NCBI RefSeq assembly: GCF_002847285.1
Contig: NZ_CP025407.1
Coordinates: 2,234,501-2,298,500 of the forward strand
Length of the DNA stretch: 64,000 bases
Direction of reading: 5' to 3'
Origin: Streptomyces sp. CMB-StM0423
GTDB lineage: Bacteria > Actinomycetota > Actinomycetes > Streptomycetales > Streptomycetaceae
Shown: positions 8,704 through 17,547 of the stretch, piece by piece
Layout: each line of letters starts with the position of its first letter
Numbering within the stretch: position 1 is the stretch's first letter
The notes under the pieces: model-generated
The model's input: only the letters and a program-made list of their open reading frames with translations
Databases searched by the model: none
What the model was told of the DNA's origin: nothing
Program-made: the position numbers and the translations under genes

Positions 8704-9489
8704 TCAGACGGCGAGCGGGGCGGGGTCCTCGCGGGCGGCGGGGCCGCGGCCGGTGAGGGCGAGGAAGGCGTCCTGCAGCGAGGCGTCGGGGGAGCCGGCG
8801 TGACGCTCCTTCAACTCCCGCGGCGTGCCGTCCGCGACGACCACGCCGTGGTCGACGACCACGATCCGGTCGGCGAGCGCGTCAGCCTCGTCGAGGTAGT
8901 GGGTGGTGAGCACCACGGTGGTGCCCTGCTCGGCGCGCAGCCGGCGCACCAGGTCCCACAGGTCGGCGCGGCTGCCCGGGTCGAGCCCGGTGGTCGGCTC
9001 GTCCAGGAAGAGCAGTTCGGGCCGGTGGACGAGGCCGAGCGCGAGGTCGAGCCGGCGCCGCTGGCCGCCGGAGAGCGACGCGCAGGGCCGGTCGAGCAGG
9101 TCTTCGAGGCCCAGTTCCGCGGCGAGTTCGGCGGCCCGCGCGGCGGCCGCGGGCTTGGCCAGCCGGTGGAAGCGGCCCTGGGTGACCAGTTCCTCCCGTA
9201 CGGAGACGTGCGGATCGACGCCGCCGCTCTGGGCCACGTACCCGATCCGCTCGCGCACACCCGCGGGGTCCGCGACCAGGTCGCGGCCGGCGACGGTGGC
9301 GGCGCCGCCGGTGGGCGGCAGCAGCGTGGTGAGCATCTGCAGGGTGGTGGTCTTGCCGGCGCCGTTGGGCCCGAGCAGCCCGACGATCTCGCCGGGCTGG
9401 ACGCGCAGGTCGATGCCGCGGACGGCTTCGACGGGCCCCTGCTTGGTCGTGAAGGTCCGGGCGAGGCCGGACGCGCTGAGGATGGCCAT
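8704..9489 (-). CDS. ABC exporter ATPase, DrrA-like
   Basis: A 261-residue nucleotide-binding subunit. Walker A is GPNGAGKTTT, the signature is LSGGQRRRLDLA, and Walker B is LLFLDEPTTGLDPGS; the switch His is in VLTTHYLDEADALAD. The length is shorter than typical DrrA proteins, which have a longer C-terminal domain. The start ATG is 79 bases from the divergent TetR gene, and the space between them carries an AT-rich imperfect palindrome. Expression is therefore probably released when the TetR protein binds a substrate of the pump. Confidence 0.88.
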   Translation of the reverse strand: MAILSASGLARTFTTKQGPVEAVRGIDLRVQPGEIVGLLGPNGAGKTTTLQMLTTLLPPTGGAATVAGRDLVADPAGVRERIGYVAQSGGVDPHVSVREELVTQGRFHRLAKPAAAARAAELAAELGLEDLLDRPCASLSGGQRRRLDLALGLVHRPELLFLDEPTTGLDPGSRADLWDLVRRLRAEQGTTVVLTTHYLDEADALADRIVVVDHGVVVADGTPRELKERHAGSPDASLQDAFLALTGRGPAAREDPAPLAV

Positions 9490-9503
9490 GACTCCAGAAA
9501 AAC

Positions 9504-9531
9504 AGAGTCACTTAATTTTTGCAATGGCTCT
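9504..9531. promoter_or_regulatory. Candidate TetR operator between divergent efflux and regulator genes
   Basis: AGAGTCA (9504-9510) and TGGCTCT (9525-9531) form an inverted repeat matching at six of seven positions around an AT-rich spacer. The spacer and right flank also hold a direct repeat of TAATTTTT. The 40 bases are far poorer in G+C than everything around them. The position between the two starts fits an autoregulating TetR operator; the function is inferred. Confidence 0.5.
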
Positions 9532-9568
9532 AATTTTTCACTCAGACCAGCGTGAGTACCATGAGGGC

Positions 9569-10225
9569 ATGGCCGAGGGACTCAGGGAGCGCAAGAAGCG
9601 GCAGACCAGGCAGCTCATCTCGGACGTGGCCACCGGCCTGTTCCTGGAGCGCGGCTTCGACGCGGTCACGGTCGCCGAGGTCGCCGAGGCCGCCGACGTC
9701 TCGGTCAACACCGTGTACAACTACTTCCCTGCCAAGGAGGACCTCTTCCTCGACCGCAGCCGCGGCCTCGTGGAGCGCACTTCCCGCGACGTACGCGGCC
9801 GGGCGCCCGGCGAGTCCGCCGCGGACGCCGTGCTGCGCGGGCTGCGCGACGACGTCGAGGCGGGTTCCGGCCGGGTCGGACTCAACCCGGGGATCGGGAA
9901 GTTCCTGGTCGTCGTCGAGGAGGCGAACGCCCTCCAGGCGCGGCTGTGGCAGATGCAGCAGGAGGGCGTGCTGCGCCTCGCCACCACCCTGCGCGAGGAG
10001 ACCGGGGCCGCCGCGGACGATTGGCTTCCGGACCTGATCGCGGGTCAGCTCTCCTGGGTCAACATCGCGCTCTTCGACTTCATCCGGCGCGAGATGATCG
10101 CCGGCCGCGACCCGGCGGCCGTCTCGCGCGACGCGCTCGGCCTGCTGGACGAGATGGAGGAGCTGTTGGGCGAAAAGGTGCTCAACTACGCACGCAGGGC
10201 CGGAGACCGAGCCTCGCACGTGTGA
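9569..10225 (+). CDS. TetR family transcriptional regulator
   Basis: A 218-residue protein whose N-terminal 60 residues are a TetR DNA-binding domain (RQLISDVATGLFLERGFD, then AEAADVSVNTVYNYFPAKEDLF). The remainder is the helical ligand-binding and dimerisation part. The ATG at 9569 is chosen because the frame upstream is only an accidental extension across the divergent gene and AGGG precedes this ATG. It is divergent from the DrrAB-like exporter, which it most likely represses. The ligand is unknown. Confidence 0.9.
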   Translation: MAEGLRERKKRQTRQLISDVATGLFLERGFDAVTVAEVAEAADVSVNTVYNYFPAKEDLFLDRSRGLVERTSRDVRGRAPGESAADAVLRGLRDDVEAGSGRVGLNPGIGKFLVVVEEANALQARLWQMQQEGVLRLATTLREETGAAADDWLPDLIAGQLSWVNIALFDFIRREMIAGRDPAAVSRDALGLLDEMEELLGEKVLNYARRAGDRASHV

Positions 10226-10284
10226 TGTCCGTCATCTGAGACGTGACGCGCATCTCTAAGCGCTCCGCGAACGCACCGGGAGCG

Positions 10285-10498
10285 CTAGGGTCTGTCTTCA
10301 ATCTCCCGTCTGCGGCTGGGGGTACCGCCCACGTGCGCGCAGCGCGCTGTGGGGGAGGCCGGCACGCACGCTCGCCGCGTTGTCGGGATCGACCGCACAG
10401 GCCCAGTATGCGGTCGGCCCTCCGCCTTGCGATCGCACGCCCGCCGCCGCGCCGCCCGCCCTGCGGGCGAACGACGCGAGATCGACGACAGACCCCAG
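10285..10498. mobile_element. MITE-like element with 23-26 bp terminal inverted repeats
   Basis: The left end starts CTAGGGTCTGTC and the right end is the inverse, CTGGGGTCTGTC read inwards. Over the core (10288-10310 against 10473-10495) 20 of 23 positions match. The inside is non-coding and holds further stems, including a GGGGGTACC...GTGGGGGAGG unit of a kind I recall as common in Streptomyces intergenic DNA. At about 214 bp with no transposase, it fits a miniature inverted-repeat element. A target duplication is not clear; CTA/CAG at the ends may be part of the repeat. It fills most of the 320-base space before the dehydrogenase gene. Confidence 0.6.
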
Positions 10499-10545
10499 TG
10501 TCCGCTTCAGAGCACGTGAACGAGCCGTATAGCGAGGGAACCACC

Positions 10546-11400
10546 GTGGAATCCGCCGGAAAGCTCGCCGTCGTCGGAGCCGGACTCATGGGGTCCGGTA
10601 TCGCCCAGGTCGCCGCCCAGGCCGGCTGGCACGTCGTGCTGCGCGACCTCACCGACGAGGCGCTGGCGCGCGGCGCGGACGGCATCAAGGGCTCGTACGA
10701 GAAGTTCGTCGCGAAGGGCAAGCTGGACGCGGCCACCGCCGAGCAGGCGCTCGCCCGGATCACCACCACCACCGACCTCGACGCCGCCGCCGACGCGGAC
10801 ATCGTGGTCGAGGCGGTCTTCGAACGGCTCGACGTCAAGCAGGACATCTTCCGCGCCCTCGACGGCCTGGTGCGCGACGACGCGGTGCTCGCCTCCAACA
10901 CCTCCGCGATCCCCCTCACCAAGATCGCGGCGGTCACCGCCCGCCCCGAACGCGTCGTCGGCACGCACTTCTTCTCGCCGGTCCCCATGATGGGGCTCTG
11001 CGAGCTGGTACGGGGCCTGAAGACCAGCGACGACACCCTCGCCCGCGCCCGGGCCTTCGCCGAATCCACCGGCAAGACCTGCATCGTCGCCAACCGCGAC
11101 GTGGCCGGCTTCGTGACCACGCGGCTGATCACCGCGCTCGTCGTCGAGGCCGTCAAGCTGTACGAGTCGGGTGTCGCCACCGCGGAGGACATCGACGTCG
11201 CCTGCCGGCTCGGCTTCGGCCACGCCATGGGGCCGCTCGCCACCGCCGACCTGACCGGCGTCGACATCCTGCTGCACGCCGCCGAGAACATCTACACCGA
11301 GACCCAGGACGAGAAGTTCGCGCCGCCGGAGCTGATGCGCCGCATGGTCGACGCCGGCGACATCGGCCGCAAGAGCGGCCGCGGCTTCTACGAGCACTGA
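10546..11400 (+). CDS. 3-hydroxybutyryl-CoA dehydrogenase
   Basis: A 284-residue NAD(P)-dependent enzyme interconverting acetoacetyl-CoA and 3-hydroxybutyryl-CoA, which in Streptomyces feeds the ethylmalonyl-CoA and fatty-acid routes. The N-terminal Rossmann fold shows VVGAGLMGSGIAQVAAQAG, and the catalytic region has ASNTSAIPLTKIAA and GTHFFSPVPMMGL, with the active His in THFF. The C-terminal helical domain carries GFGHAMGPLATADLTGVD. GTG at 10546 is preceded by GAGGGA; a GTG at 10516 is open but lacks a ribosome site. A MITE-like element lies directly upstream. Confidence 0.93.
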   Translation: MESAGKLAVVGAGLMGSGIAQVAAQAGWHVVLRDLTDEALARGADGIKGSYEKFVAKGKLDAATAEQALARITTTTDLDAAADADIVVEAVFERLDVKQDIFRALDGLVRDDAVLASNTSAIPLTKIAAVTARPERVVGTHFFSPVPMMGLCELVRGLKTSDDTLARARAFAESTGKTCIVANRDVAGFVTTRLITALVVEAVKLYESGVATAEDIDVACRLGFGHAMGPLATADLTGVDILLHAAENIYTETQDEKFAPPELMRRMVDAGDIGRKSGRGFYEH

Positions 11401-11580
11401 CCCCGGGCCGTCCGCCGCCCGGTGCGGCCGGGGCGGGTACCGGCGTCCCCCACAGGGGTGAAATCGGTACGGATACCCGTACAGACGGCAACCCGGGACC
11501 GTCCAGGACAGTCAGACCTATAGAGGAACCGGCACGGACTCGGCATCACGACCACGAGAACCCGCAGACGGGGAGCGCAC

Positions 11581-12006
11581 ATGTTTGAGGCGGAGGGCCG
11601 CGACAGCGCCCCGCCCTACCACCACCCGGCCCGCCATCGCGCGGGCCCCGCACGCAGGGCCGCCCGCCGCCCCGTCCCCGACGGCGCCGCGGACGGCACG
11701 GGCCCCGGGGCGCCCGCGTACATCAAAGGGGACTGCGCGGAACTGACCGTCGGGGGCTGCCTCGACGTGCGCAGCGCGGCCGACGCCCGGGTCGCCCTGC
11801 ACCGGGCCGTCGACGAGGGCCGCGGCGACCTGGTCCTCGACCTCACCGACCTGGACTCCTGGGACGCCACCGGGCTCGGTGTCATCATGGGGGCACACCG
11901 CAGGGCGGGACGGGCCGATCGCCGGCTCGTGCTGCGCGGGGTGCCGCCGCAGATGCAGCGACTGCTGGTGGCCACGCGGCTCCACCGCATCCTCACGATT
12001 CAGTGA
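11581..12006 (+). CDS. STAS-domain protein (anti-sigma factor antagonist type)
   Basis: A 141-residue protein. After about 45 disordered residues it has a single STAS fold (VGGCLDVRSAADARVALHRA, then DLTDLDSWDATGLGVIMGAHRRA). In SpoIIAA and BldG relatives this segment carries a phosphorylated Ser in D-S-S-G-L-G. Here the matching residue is Thr97 in D-A-T-G-L-G, so phospho-control by an anti-sigma kinase is possible but not shown. GGGGAG precedes the ATG. No sigma or anti-sigma gene is adjacent, so its partners must lie elsewhere. Confidence 0.85.
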   Translation: MFEAEGRDSAPPYHHPARHRAGPARRAARRPVPDGAADGTGPGAPAYIKGDCAELTVGGCLDVRSAADARVALHRAVDEGRGDLVLDLTDLDSWDATGLGVIMGAHRRAGRADRRLVLRGVPPQMQRLLVATRLHRILTIQ

Positions 12007-12115
12007 ACAAACGGCGTCGTCGGGGCGTCCCCCCTCGGAGATCGCCCGGCGGAGGTCATAGGGTTTCCGGGCCGGGGAGCGGCACGGCGTAGGACGGCGG
12101 GCAGGGGGCTTCGCG

Positions 12116-14851
12116 ATGGACCCGAACACGGGCCATGGACAGGACGGCACACCCGAGGGCATATCCCCGCCCGCGGGCTCTTCCCCGGGTTCGTACCCCG
12201 GCGAGCCGGCGCACACGCACCCCGATCCGGAAGAACCGGGGGCCGCGTACCCGGAGCACGACGGCGGCGCGGGCGGGTACGGGGACGACGGCACGGGGGC
12301 GTTCCCCGGCGAGGAGCCCGTGCGGCCGTACGCCGACGAGGCGTTGCGCCCCTACGTCGAGGAATCCGACGCGACCGCGGGCCCGCCCGCCGTCTCCGCC
12401 CCCGGCTCCTTCCCCGGCCCGCTCCCCGGCTCCGGCGGCAAGGGCGGCGGCCGCGGGCGTCCCGGCGACGGCCTCTCCCCCGGCGCGCGCCCTGGCCCGG
12501 CCCGTACGGCCCGCGTCATCGCCGGCGAGTACCGGCTCACCGTCAACCCCGTCGACGGCACCCACGCCGAGCTGTGCCCGCCCGCGGAACGCCCGGGGCC
12601 GCCGCGCCGGATGACCCCGGAGGAGCGCGCCGAGCACCGCAGGCCGCCGTCGCCGCCGCCGGGCCCCGCCGGGCCGCAACTGCCGCTGCTGGAGCGCGAC
12701 GAGATCCGCGAGCGGCTGGTGCGCCTGCTCTCCCGCGGCCGTTCCGTCCGCCTCACCGGCCCCTCGGGCTCCGGCCGCACCGCGCTGCTGGAGGCCGTCG
12801 CCGCCGACTGCGCCGAGCTGGCGCCGGACGGCGTCATCCGGCTGAACGGCCGGGCCCGTACCCCCACCGATCTGCGCTACGAACTGTGCGCCGCCGTCTA
12901 CGAGCTGACCGGCCGGCGCCCCGACCCCGGCCACCTGGCCGAGCTGCTGCCGCAGATCGGCGCGGTCGTGGTGCTCGACGACGCCGAGTTCGGCGGCACC
13001 GCGCTCGAAGAGCTGCTGGACGCCACCCCCGAGTGCGCGTACCTGATCGCCGTCACCCCCGACGTCGCCGGGCCGACGGCGGCCTCGTACCTCGAAGAGG
13101 TCGCGCTGCCGGGCCTCGGCCGGGCCGCCTGCATGCAGTTGCTGGAGCGCGCCGGGCGGCTGCCGCTCGGCGACGAGGAGCGCACCTGGGCCGCGGACCT
13201 GTGGTTCGAGTCGGAGGGGCTGCCGCTGCGCTTCGTGCAGGCCGGTGCGGTGCTGCGGCTCGCAGGTCCTGGCGCGGGCGAGCCGCTGCCGACGCTGGCC
13301 GAGAGCGCCGCGCCGGCCGCGCTGCTGGCGTCACGGCTCAGCGACGCGGCCCGTACCGCGCTGCGCTTCGCCGTGGCGCTCGGCGGCGTCTTCCCGCACC
13401 ACGCGCAGTTGCCCGCGCTCGCCGGCGAGGCGCTGGCCGACACCGCGCTCGCCGAACTCGCCGGCTGCGGGCTGGTCTCCGGCGGCCTCGGCCGCTACCG
13501 GCTGGCCGCGGGCGTCTCCGCCCAGTTGACCGCCGCGGGCTACGCCCTGCCGGCCGAGGGCGGCCAGGACCCGGCGCTCACCGCCGCGCAGCACTACGCC
13601 TGGTGGTCCGCGCACCGCTCGGTGACCCCGGAGACGGTCGCGGACGACGCGGACGCCATCCTCGCCGTGCTCGGCGGCCTCGTCGCCGACCGGGAAGGCA
13701 CCACCGCCTCCACCGCGGTGCTGCTCGCGCGCGCCGCCGCGCCCGCGTTCGCCGCGGCGCTGCGCTGGAGCGCCTGGGAGCGGGCGCTGCGGTACGGGCA
13801 GGAGGCGGCCCGGCGCGCGGGCGAGGTCGCGGCGGAGGCGTACTTCCACCACGAGCTGGGCGTGCTGGCGCTGTGCACGGGCAACACCGCCCGGGCGCGG
13901 GCCGAGCTGGAGGCGGCGCTCGCGTTGCGCGGGGCGATCTCCGACCGCGGCGGCGAGATCGCCAGCAGGCGCGCGCTCGCGCTGGTCACGCACGGTGCAG
14001 GCAGCGAGGCGGTGACGGCGGCGCTGCCGGTGGTGCCGGCCGGCACCACCTCCGTACCGGAGGGGGCGGCGGCGTTCGACGAGCCGGGCGAGGGCGCCGA
14101 GCGGCCCACCGTGCTCATCTCCCCGTCCTCGGGCGGCACGGAGACGACCGTGACGCCCACGGTCCGCGGGCCGGGCGCCGAGGCGGCGTCCGCGTCCAAG
14201 CGCAACCTGATCGCGGCGGGCGCCGGCGCGCTGCTCGTCGCGGTGCTCGGCACGGTGGTGACCCTGGGCATGGCGGGCAGCGACGACCCGCCCGCCGACC
14301 GGGTCGAGGTGGAGCGCTCGGCCGCCGCGGACGACGACGGGCTGCCCACCGAGGAGCCGTCCCGCAGCCCGTCCTCGGAGTCGGCCCCGCCGACGCCGGA
14401 GTCGTCCGCTCCGGAGCCGTCCGAGGAGTGGACGGACACCGGCGACGAGACGAGCAGCGCGCCGCCGCAGAGCCCGTCGAGCAGTTCGCCGGGTACGCCG
14501 TCGGGCAGCGGTTCGTCGTCGGACGGCGGGTCCTCGAAGGGCGGTACGTCGAACGGCGGCGGTACGGACACGGGCGGCGGCAGCAGCGGCACGCAGAACG
14601 GCGGCGCGACGACAGACGGCGGTACGACCCAGAACGGCGGCACCACCGACGACGGGGGCACCACCGACGACGGCGGGACGACGGACGACGGCGGGACGAC
14701 CGACGACGGGGGCACCACCGACGACGGCGGGACCACCGACAACGGCGGCACCACCGACAACGGCGGGACGGTGGAGGGCACGACCACCACCGGCACCGAC
14801 TCGGCGGCATCCGGCGAAGCGGACGGCGCCCCGTCCGGCGACGCGGCCTGA
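12116..14851 (+). CDS. Large membrane-anchored P-loop ATP-binding protein with repetitive C-terminal tail
   Basis: A 911-residue protein. Residues 1-180 are low-complexity and acidic/Pro/Gly-rich. From about 195 a P-loop domain begins, with GPSGSGRTALLEAV as Walker A and AVVVLDDAEF as a Walker-B-like strand. The middle (about 400-640) is Ala/Leu-rich and helical with a TPR-like feel near LALCTGNTARARAELEAAL. One membrane segment (about 698-720, IAAGAGALLVAVLGTVVTLG) is followed by an outside tail rich in Ser, Thr, Asp and Gly that includes a run of GGTTDD repeats. It looks like a signalling ATPase with a cell-wall-facing stalk. The function is unknown. Confidence 0.75.
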   Translation: MDPNTGHGQDGTPEGISPPAGSSPGSYPGEPAHTHPDPEEPGAAYPEHDGGAGGYGDDGTGAFPGEEPVRPYADEALRPYVEESDATAGPPAVSAPGSFPGPLPGSGGKGGGRGRPGDGLSPGARPGPARTARVIAGEYRLTVNPVDGTHAELCPPAERPGPPRRMTPEERAEHRRPPSPPPGPAGPQLPLLERDEIRERLVRLLSRGRSVRLTGPSGSGRTALLEAVAADCAELAPDGVIRLNGRARTPTDLRYELCAAVYELTGRRPDPGHLAELLPQIGAVVVLDDAEFGGTALEELLDATPECAYLIAVTPDVAGPTAASYLEEVALPGLGRAACMQLLERAGRLPLGDEERTWAADLWFESEGLPLRFVQAGAVLRLAGPGAGEPLPTLAESAAPAALLASRLSDAARTALRFAVALGGVFPHHAQLPALAGEALADTALAELAGCGLVSGGLGRYRLAAGVSAQLTAAGYALPAEGGQDPALTAAQHYAWWSAHRSVTPETVADDADAILAVLGGLVADREGTTASTAVLLARAAAPAFAAALRWSAWERALRYGQEAARRAGEVAAEAYFHHELGVLALCTGNTARARAELEAALALRGAISDRGGEIASRRALALVTHGAGSEAVTAALPVVPAGTTSVPEGAAAFDEPGEGAERPTVLISPSSGGTETTVTPTVRGPGAEAASASKRNLIAAGAGALLVAVLGTVVTLGMAGSDDPPADRVEVERSAAADDDGLPTEEPSRSPSSESAPPTPESSAPEPSEEWTDTGDETSSAPPQSPSSSSPGTPSGSGSSSDGGSSKGGTSNGGGTDTGGGSSGTQNGGATTDGGTTQNGGTTDDGGTTDDGGTTDDGGTTDDGGTTDDGGTTDNGGTTDNGGTVEGTTTTGTDSAASGEADGAPSGDAA
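14636..14761 (+). repeat. 18-bp tandem repeat inside the P-loop protein gene
   Basis: Seven consecutive copies of an 18-base unit encode GGTTDD five times and then GGTTDN twice, before a degenerate GGTVEG. The third positions vary while the amino acids do not, so the protein repeat is under selection. The repeat lies in the extracellular tail. Confidence 0.85.
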
Positions 14852-14905
14852 CGCCGGCCGCGACGGCCCCGTGAGCCCGTAAGTCAGCGGTTTCGTACGG
14901 GGGGA

Positions 14906-14940
14906 CGGCCCCGTACCGGCCGCGGAGCCGTACGGGGCCG
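14906..14940. terminator. Hairpin terminator between convergent P-loop and nucS genes
   Basis: CGGCCCCGTAC (14906-14916) pairs perfectly with GTACGGGGCCG (14930-14940), between the two convergent stops. Confidence 0.7.
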
Positions 14941-14967
14941 CCGGCGGGCGCGGCGAACGCCCCCGGG

Positions 14968-15639
14968 TCAGAACAGCTTCAGCTTGCCGTCGTCCGTTCC
15001 GCGCAGCGCGTCGTAGTCCAGCACCGCGCACTCGATCCCGCGGTCCGCGGCCAGCACCCGCGCCTGCGGCTTGATCTCCTGCGCCGCGAACACCCCCCGC
15101 ACCGGGGCCAGCAGCGGGTCGCGGTTCAGCAGGTCGAGATAGCGGGTGAGCTGCTCCACCCCGTCGATCTCGCCGCGCCGCTTGATCTCCACCGCGACGG
15201 TCGTCCCCTTCTCGTCGCGGCCCAGGATGTCCACGGGGCCGATCGCCGTGGGGTACTCGCGCCGGATGAGGGTCCAGCCCTCGCCCAGCGCCTCCATGCG
15301 GTCGGCGAGCAGTTCCTGGAGGTGCGCCTCCACCCCGTCCTTGACCAGGCCCGGGTCGACGCCCAGTTCGTGCGACGAGTCGTGCAGCAATTCCTCGATC
15401 GTAATGATCAATTTTTCGCCTGCCTTGTTCTCGACCGTCCACACGGCGACACCGTCCTGTTCACCTTCTTTCAGAGTGCACGGCGGTGACATCCAGTTGA
15501 GGGGCTTGTACGCACGGTCGTCGGCATGGACGGAGACGCTGCCGTCTGCTTTGACCAGGATCAGCCGGGGCGCGGAGGCGAGGTGGGCGGTGAGCCGCCC
15601 GGCGTAGTCGACGGAGCAGCGGGCGATGACGAGGCGCAT
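14968..15639 (-). CDS. nucS: Mismatch-specific endonuclease NucS (EndoMS)
   Basis: A 223-residue nuclease of the non-canonical mismatch repair pathway that actinobacteria use instead of MutS/MutL; it cuts both strands at mismatches and is recruited by the sliding clamp. The N-terminal DNA-binding domain begins [16 protein letters not shown]. The C-terminal nuclease domain shows the PD-(D/E)XK pattern as GPVDILGRD followed by VAVEIKRRG (Asp, Glu and Lys present). The C-terminal tail ends GKLKLF, resembling a clamp-binding peptide. ATG at 15639 gives the family's usual length. Confidence 0.92.
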   Translation of the reverse strand: MRLVIARCSVDYAGRLTAHLASAPRLILVKADGSVSVHADDRAYKPLNWMSPPCTLKEGEQDGVAVWTVENKAGEKLIITIEELLHDSSHELGVDPGLVKDGVEAHLQELLADRMEALGEGWTLIRREYPTAIGPVDILGRDEKGTTVAVEIKRRGEIDGVEQLTRYLDLLNRDPLLAPVRGVFAAQEIKPQARVLAADRGIECAVLDYDALRGTDDGKLKLF

Positions 15640-15856
15640 GGCGCACCACGCTACTCGACTCCTGGCACACACAGCGATCTGACCCCTGATGCACCTTTCG
15701 GTAATGGCCAGTTGTGTACGCGTTCTTGTGGTGGAGCGGCATCCTCCGCCCTACGGTGGAAGCAGTCGGTCGCCATATGGGCACCGAGAGTGGTGATCGT
15801 CGTACCTGTCCGGTCAGGCCCCGCCCGAACCCCGCGGGGCTGCGAGAGGAGAATCC

Positions 15857-16249
15857 ATGTCGCTGGACGTCCCACCTGCTCTGCTCGATCAAGCCGAGCG
15901 GGGCGAGGTCGACGAAAGGGAGTTTGTCGACTGCGTCCGGACCTCGCTTCCCTATGCCTGGGACATGATCAGTTCCCTGGTGGCACAACTGAAGGTCGAC
16001 GGCGGAAACTTCGCCGACAACCAGGTACCGCCCCCGGACGAGCACGCCCGCGGCCAGCTCCTGCGCGCGCTCGCCAGCAATGCGATACGGGGGGCGCTGG
16101 AGCGCCACTTCGGCGTCCGGCTCGCTTTCCAGAACTGTCATCGCGTGGCGGTCTTCCCCCTGGAAGCCTCGGCAGAGGAGCCGCTGGCCCGCTTCACCTC
16201 TGTGCGGGCGCAGTTGCTCAACCAGTCACCGGAGCTGCGTGACTGCTGA
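15857..16249 (+). CDS. Conserved actinobacterial protein, SCO5389 family
   Basis: A 130-residue acidic protein with ATG preceded by GAGGAG. It is mostly helical (EFVDCVRTSLPYAWDMISSLVAQL, then GQLLRALASNAIRGALERHFG), with no membrane segment or catalytic motif. I recognise it as the small conserved Streptomyces protein found next to nucS, whose role is unknown. It is divergent from nucS, with about 217 bases between the starts. Confidence 0.8.
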   Translation: MSLDVPPALLDQAERGEVDEREFVDCVRTSLPYAWDMISSLVAQLKVDGGNFADNQVPPPDEHARGQLLRALASNAIRGALERHFGVRLAFQNCHRVAVFPLEASAEEPLARFTSVRAQLLNQSPELRDC

Positions 16250-16316
16250 CGGGCCCCAGGACACCCCCCACGCTGCCGCTCCCCACGCCGTCCGCTCGCG
16301 CCGCCCCCTCGGGTGG

Positions 16317-17348
16317 TCAGCGAGCGAGGAGCGGCAGCACCTCCGCACCGATACGCCGTACGTTCCGCTCGGTGGCGCCCAGCTCCCCCGAGCCCTCCAC
16401 GAGCAGCGCGAAGCGCGTGATGCCGGTACGTTCCGCGGTCGCCGCCAGCCGGTCGGCACAGAGCCGCGGCGGGCCCACCGGGTGCAGCGCGCACAGCAGT
16501 TCCGTGTACGCCTCCGGATCGCGCATCGGACGCCTTCTGCCGTCCACCGTCTCCATCGCCCCCACGCCGCTGCGGAGGGCCCCCGGCAGGGCCGTGCGCA
16601 GCAGCTCCGCCGCGCCCTCCGGGGTGTCGTCGACCTGGGCGACGCCGGCCGAGACGTGGCCCGCCGCGTCGATCGCCTCCGGGCTCATCCCGGCCTCCCG
16701 CGCGGTACGCCGCCACAGCCGCACCATCTCCGCCTTCTCCTCGTCGCCGCAGTGCATCCCGAGCAGCATCGGCAGCCCGCGTCCCGCGGCGAGCCGGACG
16801 GTGCCGGGCGAGGTGCAGGCGACGAGCACCGGTACGTCCTCCGCGCCGTGCAGCGCCTCGGCCGGCCGGGGCACGACGGCGACCTCGCGGAACGCGTACC
16901 GGTCGCCGCCGGCCCCGACCCGCGGTTCACGCAGCCAGCGCAGCAGCAGGTCCAGCGACTCGGGGAAGTCGCTCTCGTACGCCGCGAGCCCGGTGCCGAA
17001 GACCTCCAGGTCCACCCAGGGCCCGCCGCGCCCGACGCCGAGGACGAAGCGCCCCTGCGCGGCGTGGTGCAGCAGCGCGGCCTGCTCGCCGAGGGCGACG
17101 GGGTGCTGGGTGGGCAGCACACTGACGGCGGTGCCGACGCGGATCCGGCTGGTGCGGCCGAGGAGCAGCGCGGCGAGGGTGACGGCCGAGGGGCAGGTGC
17201 CGTACGGGATGAAGTGGTGCTCGGCGAGCCAGACGGAGTCGAGCCCCGCCTCCTCCGCCGCGACGCCCGTCCGCACGGCGCGGTGCAGGGCGTCGCCCTG
17301 TCCCTGGCCGGGGAACTGGGCGCCGAGCACGAACGAGCCGATGTGCAT
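16317..17348 (-). CDS. LLM class (luciferase-like) flavin-dependent oxidoreductase
   Basis: A 343-residue TIM-barrel flavoprotein of the bacterial luciferase family, using FMN or F420. Family signs are GLDSVWLAEHHF near the N-terminus, the central GRFVLGVGRGG, and GMHCGDEEKAEM in the second half. The start at 17348 begins MHIGSFVLGAQF and is preceded by GGGGGCAGG. The substrate cannot be predicted. It is convergent with the SCO5389-like gene and divergent from the small zinc protein at 17548. Confidence 0.87.
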   Translation of the reverse strand: MHIGSFVLGAQFPGQGQGDALHRAVRTGVAAEEAGLDSVWLAEHHFIPYGTCPSAVTLAALLLGRTSRIRVGTAVSVLPTQHPVALGEQAALLHHAAQGRFVLGVGRGGPWVDLEVFGTGLAAYESDFPESLDLLLRWLREPRVGAGGDRYAFREVAVVPRPAEALHGAEDVPVLVACTSPGTVRLAAGRGLPMLLGMHCGDEEKAEMVRLWRRTAREAGMSPEAIDAAGHVSAGVAQVDDTPEGAAELLRTALPGALRSGVGAMETVDGRRRPMRDPEAYTELLCALHPVGPPRLCADRLAATAERTGITRFALLVEGSGELGATERNVRRIGAEVLPLLAR

Positions 17349-17547
17349 CCTGCCCCCTGTGTACCGATGGTGCTGTCGCGCGCGGGGTACGAACGGCCCG
17401 TCACCTGCGGCGACGGGGCGCAACCCCGAAGTCGTCTTCATTGTTGGCGATCGACGGGTGAATCGTCATTCTTTGTACCCGGGGCTGGACTTCGCACCCC
17501 GTACCCTGGTAAGGCATTCCGTCACGACGATCTTCCGAGGTGCCGAC

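Noticed and set aside
13331..15442. A long minus-strand open frame across the P-loop protein and nucS
   Set aside because: It runs antisense to a gene with clear domains and in the wrong frame of nucS; the repetitive Val/Gly/Arg product reflects the GGTTDD repeat on the other strand.
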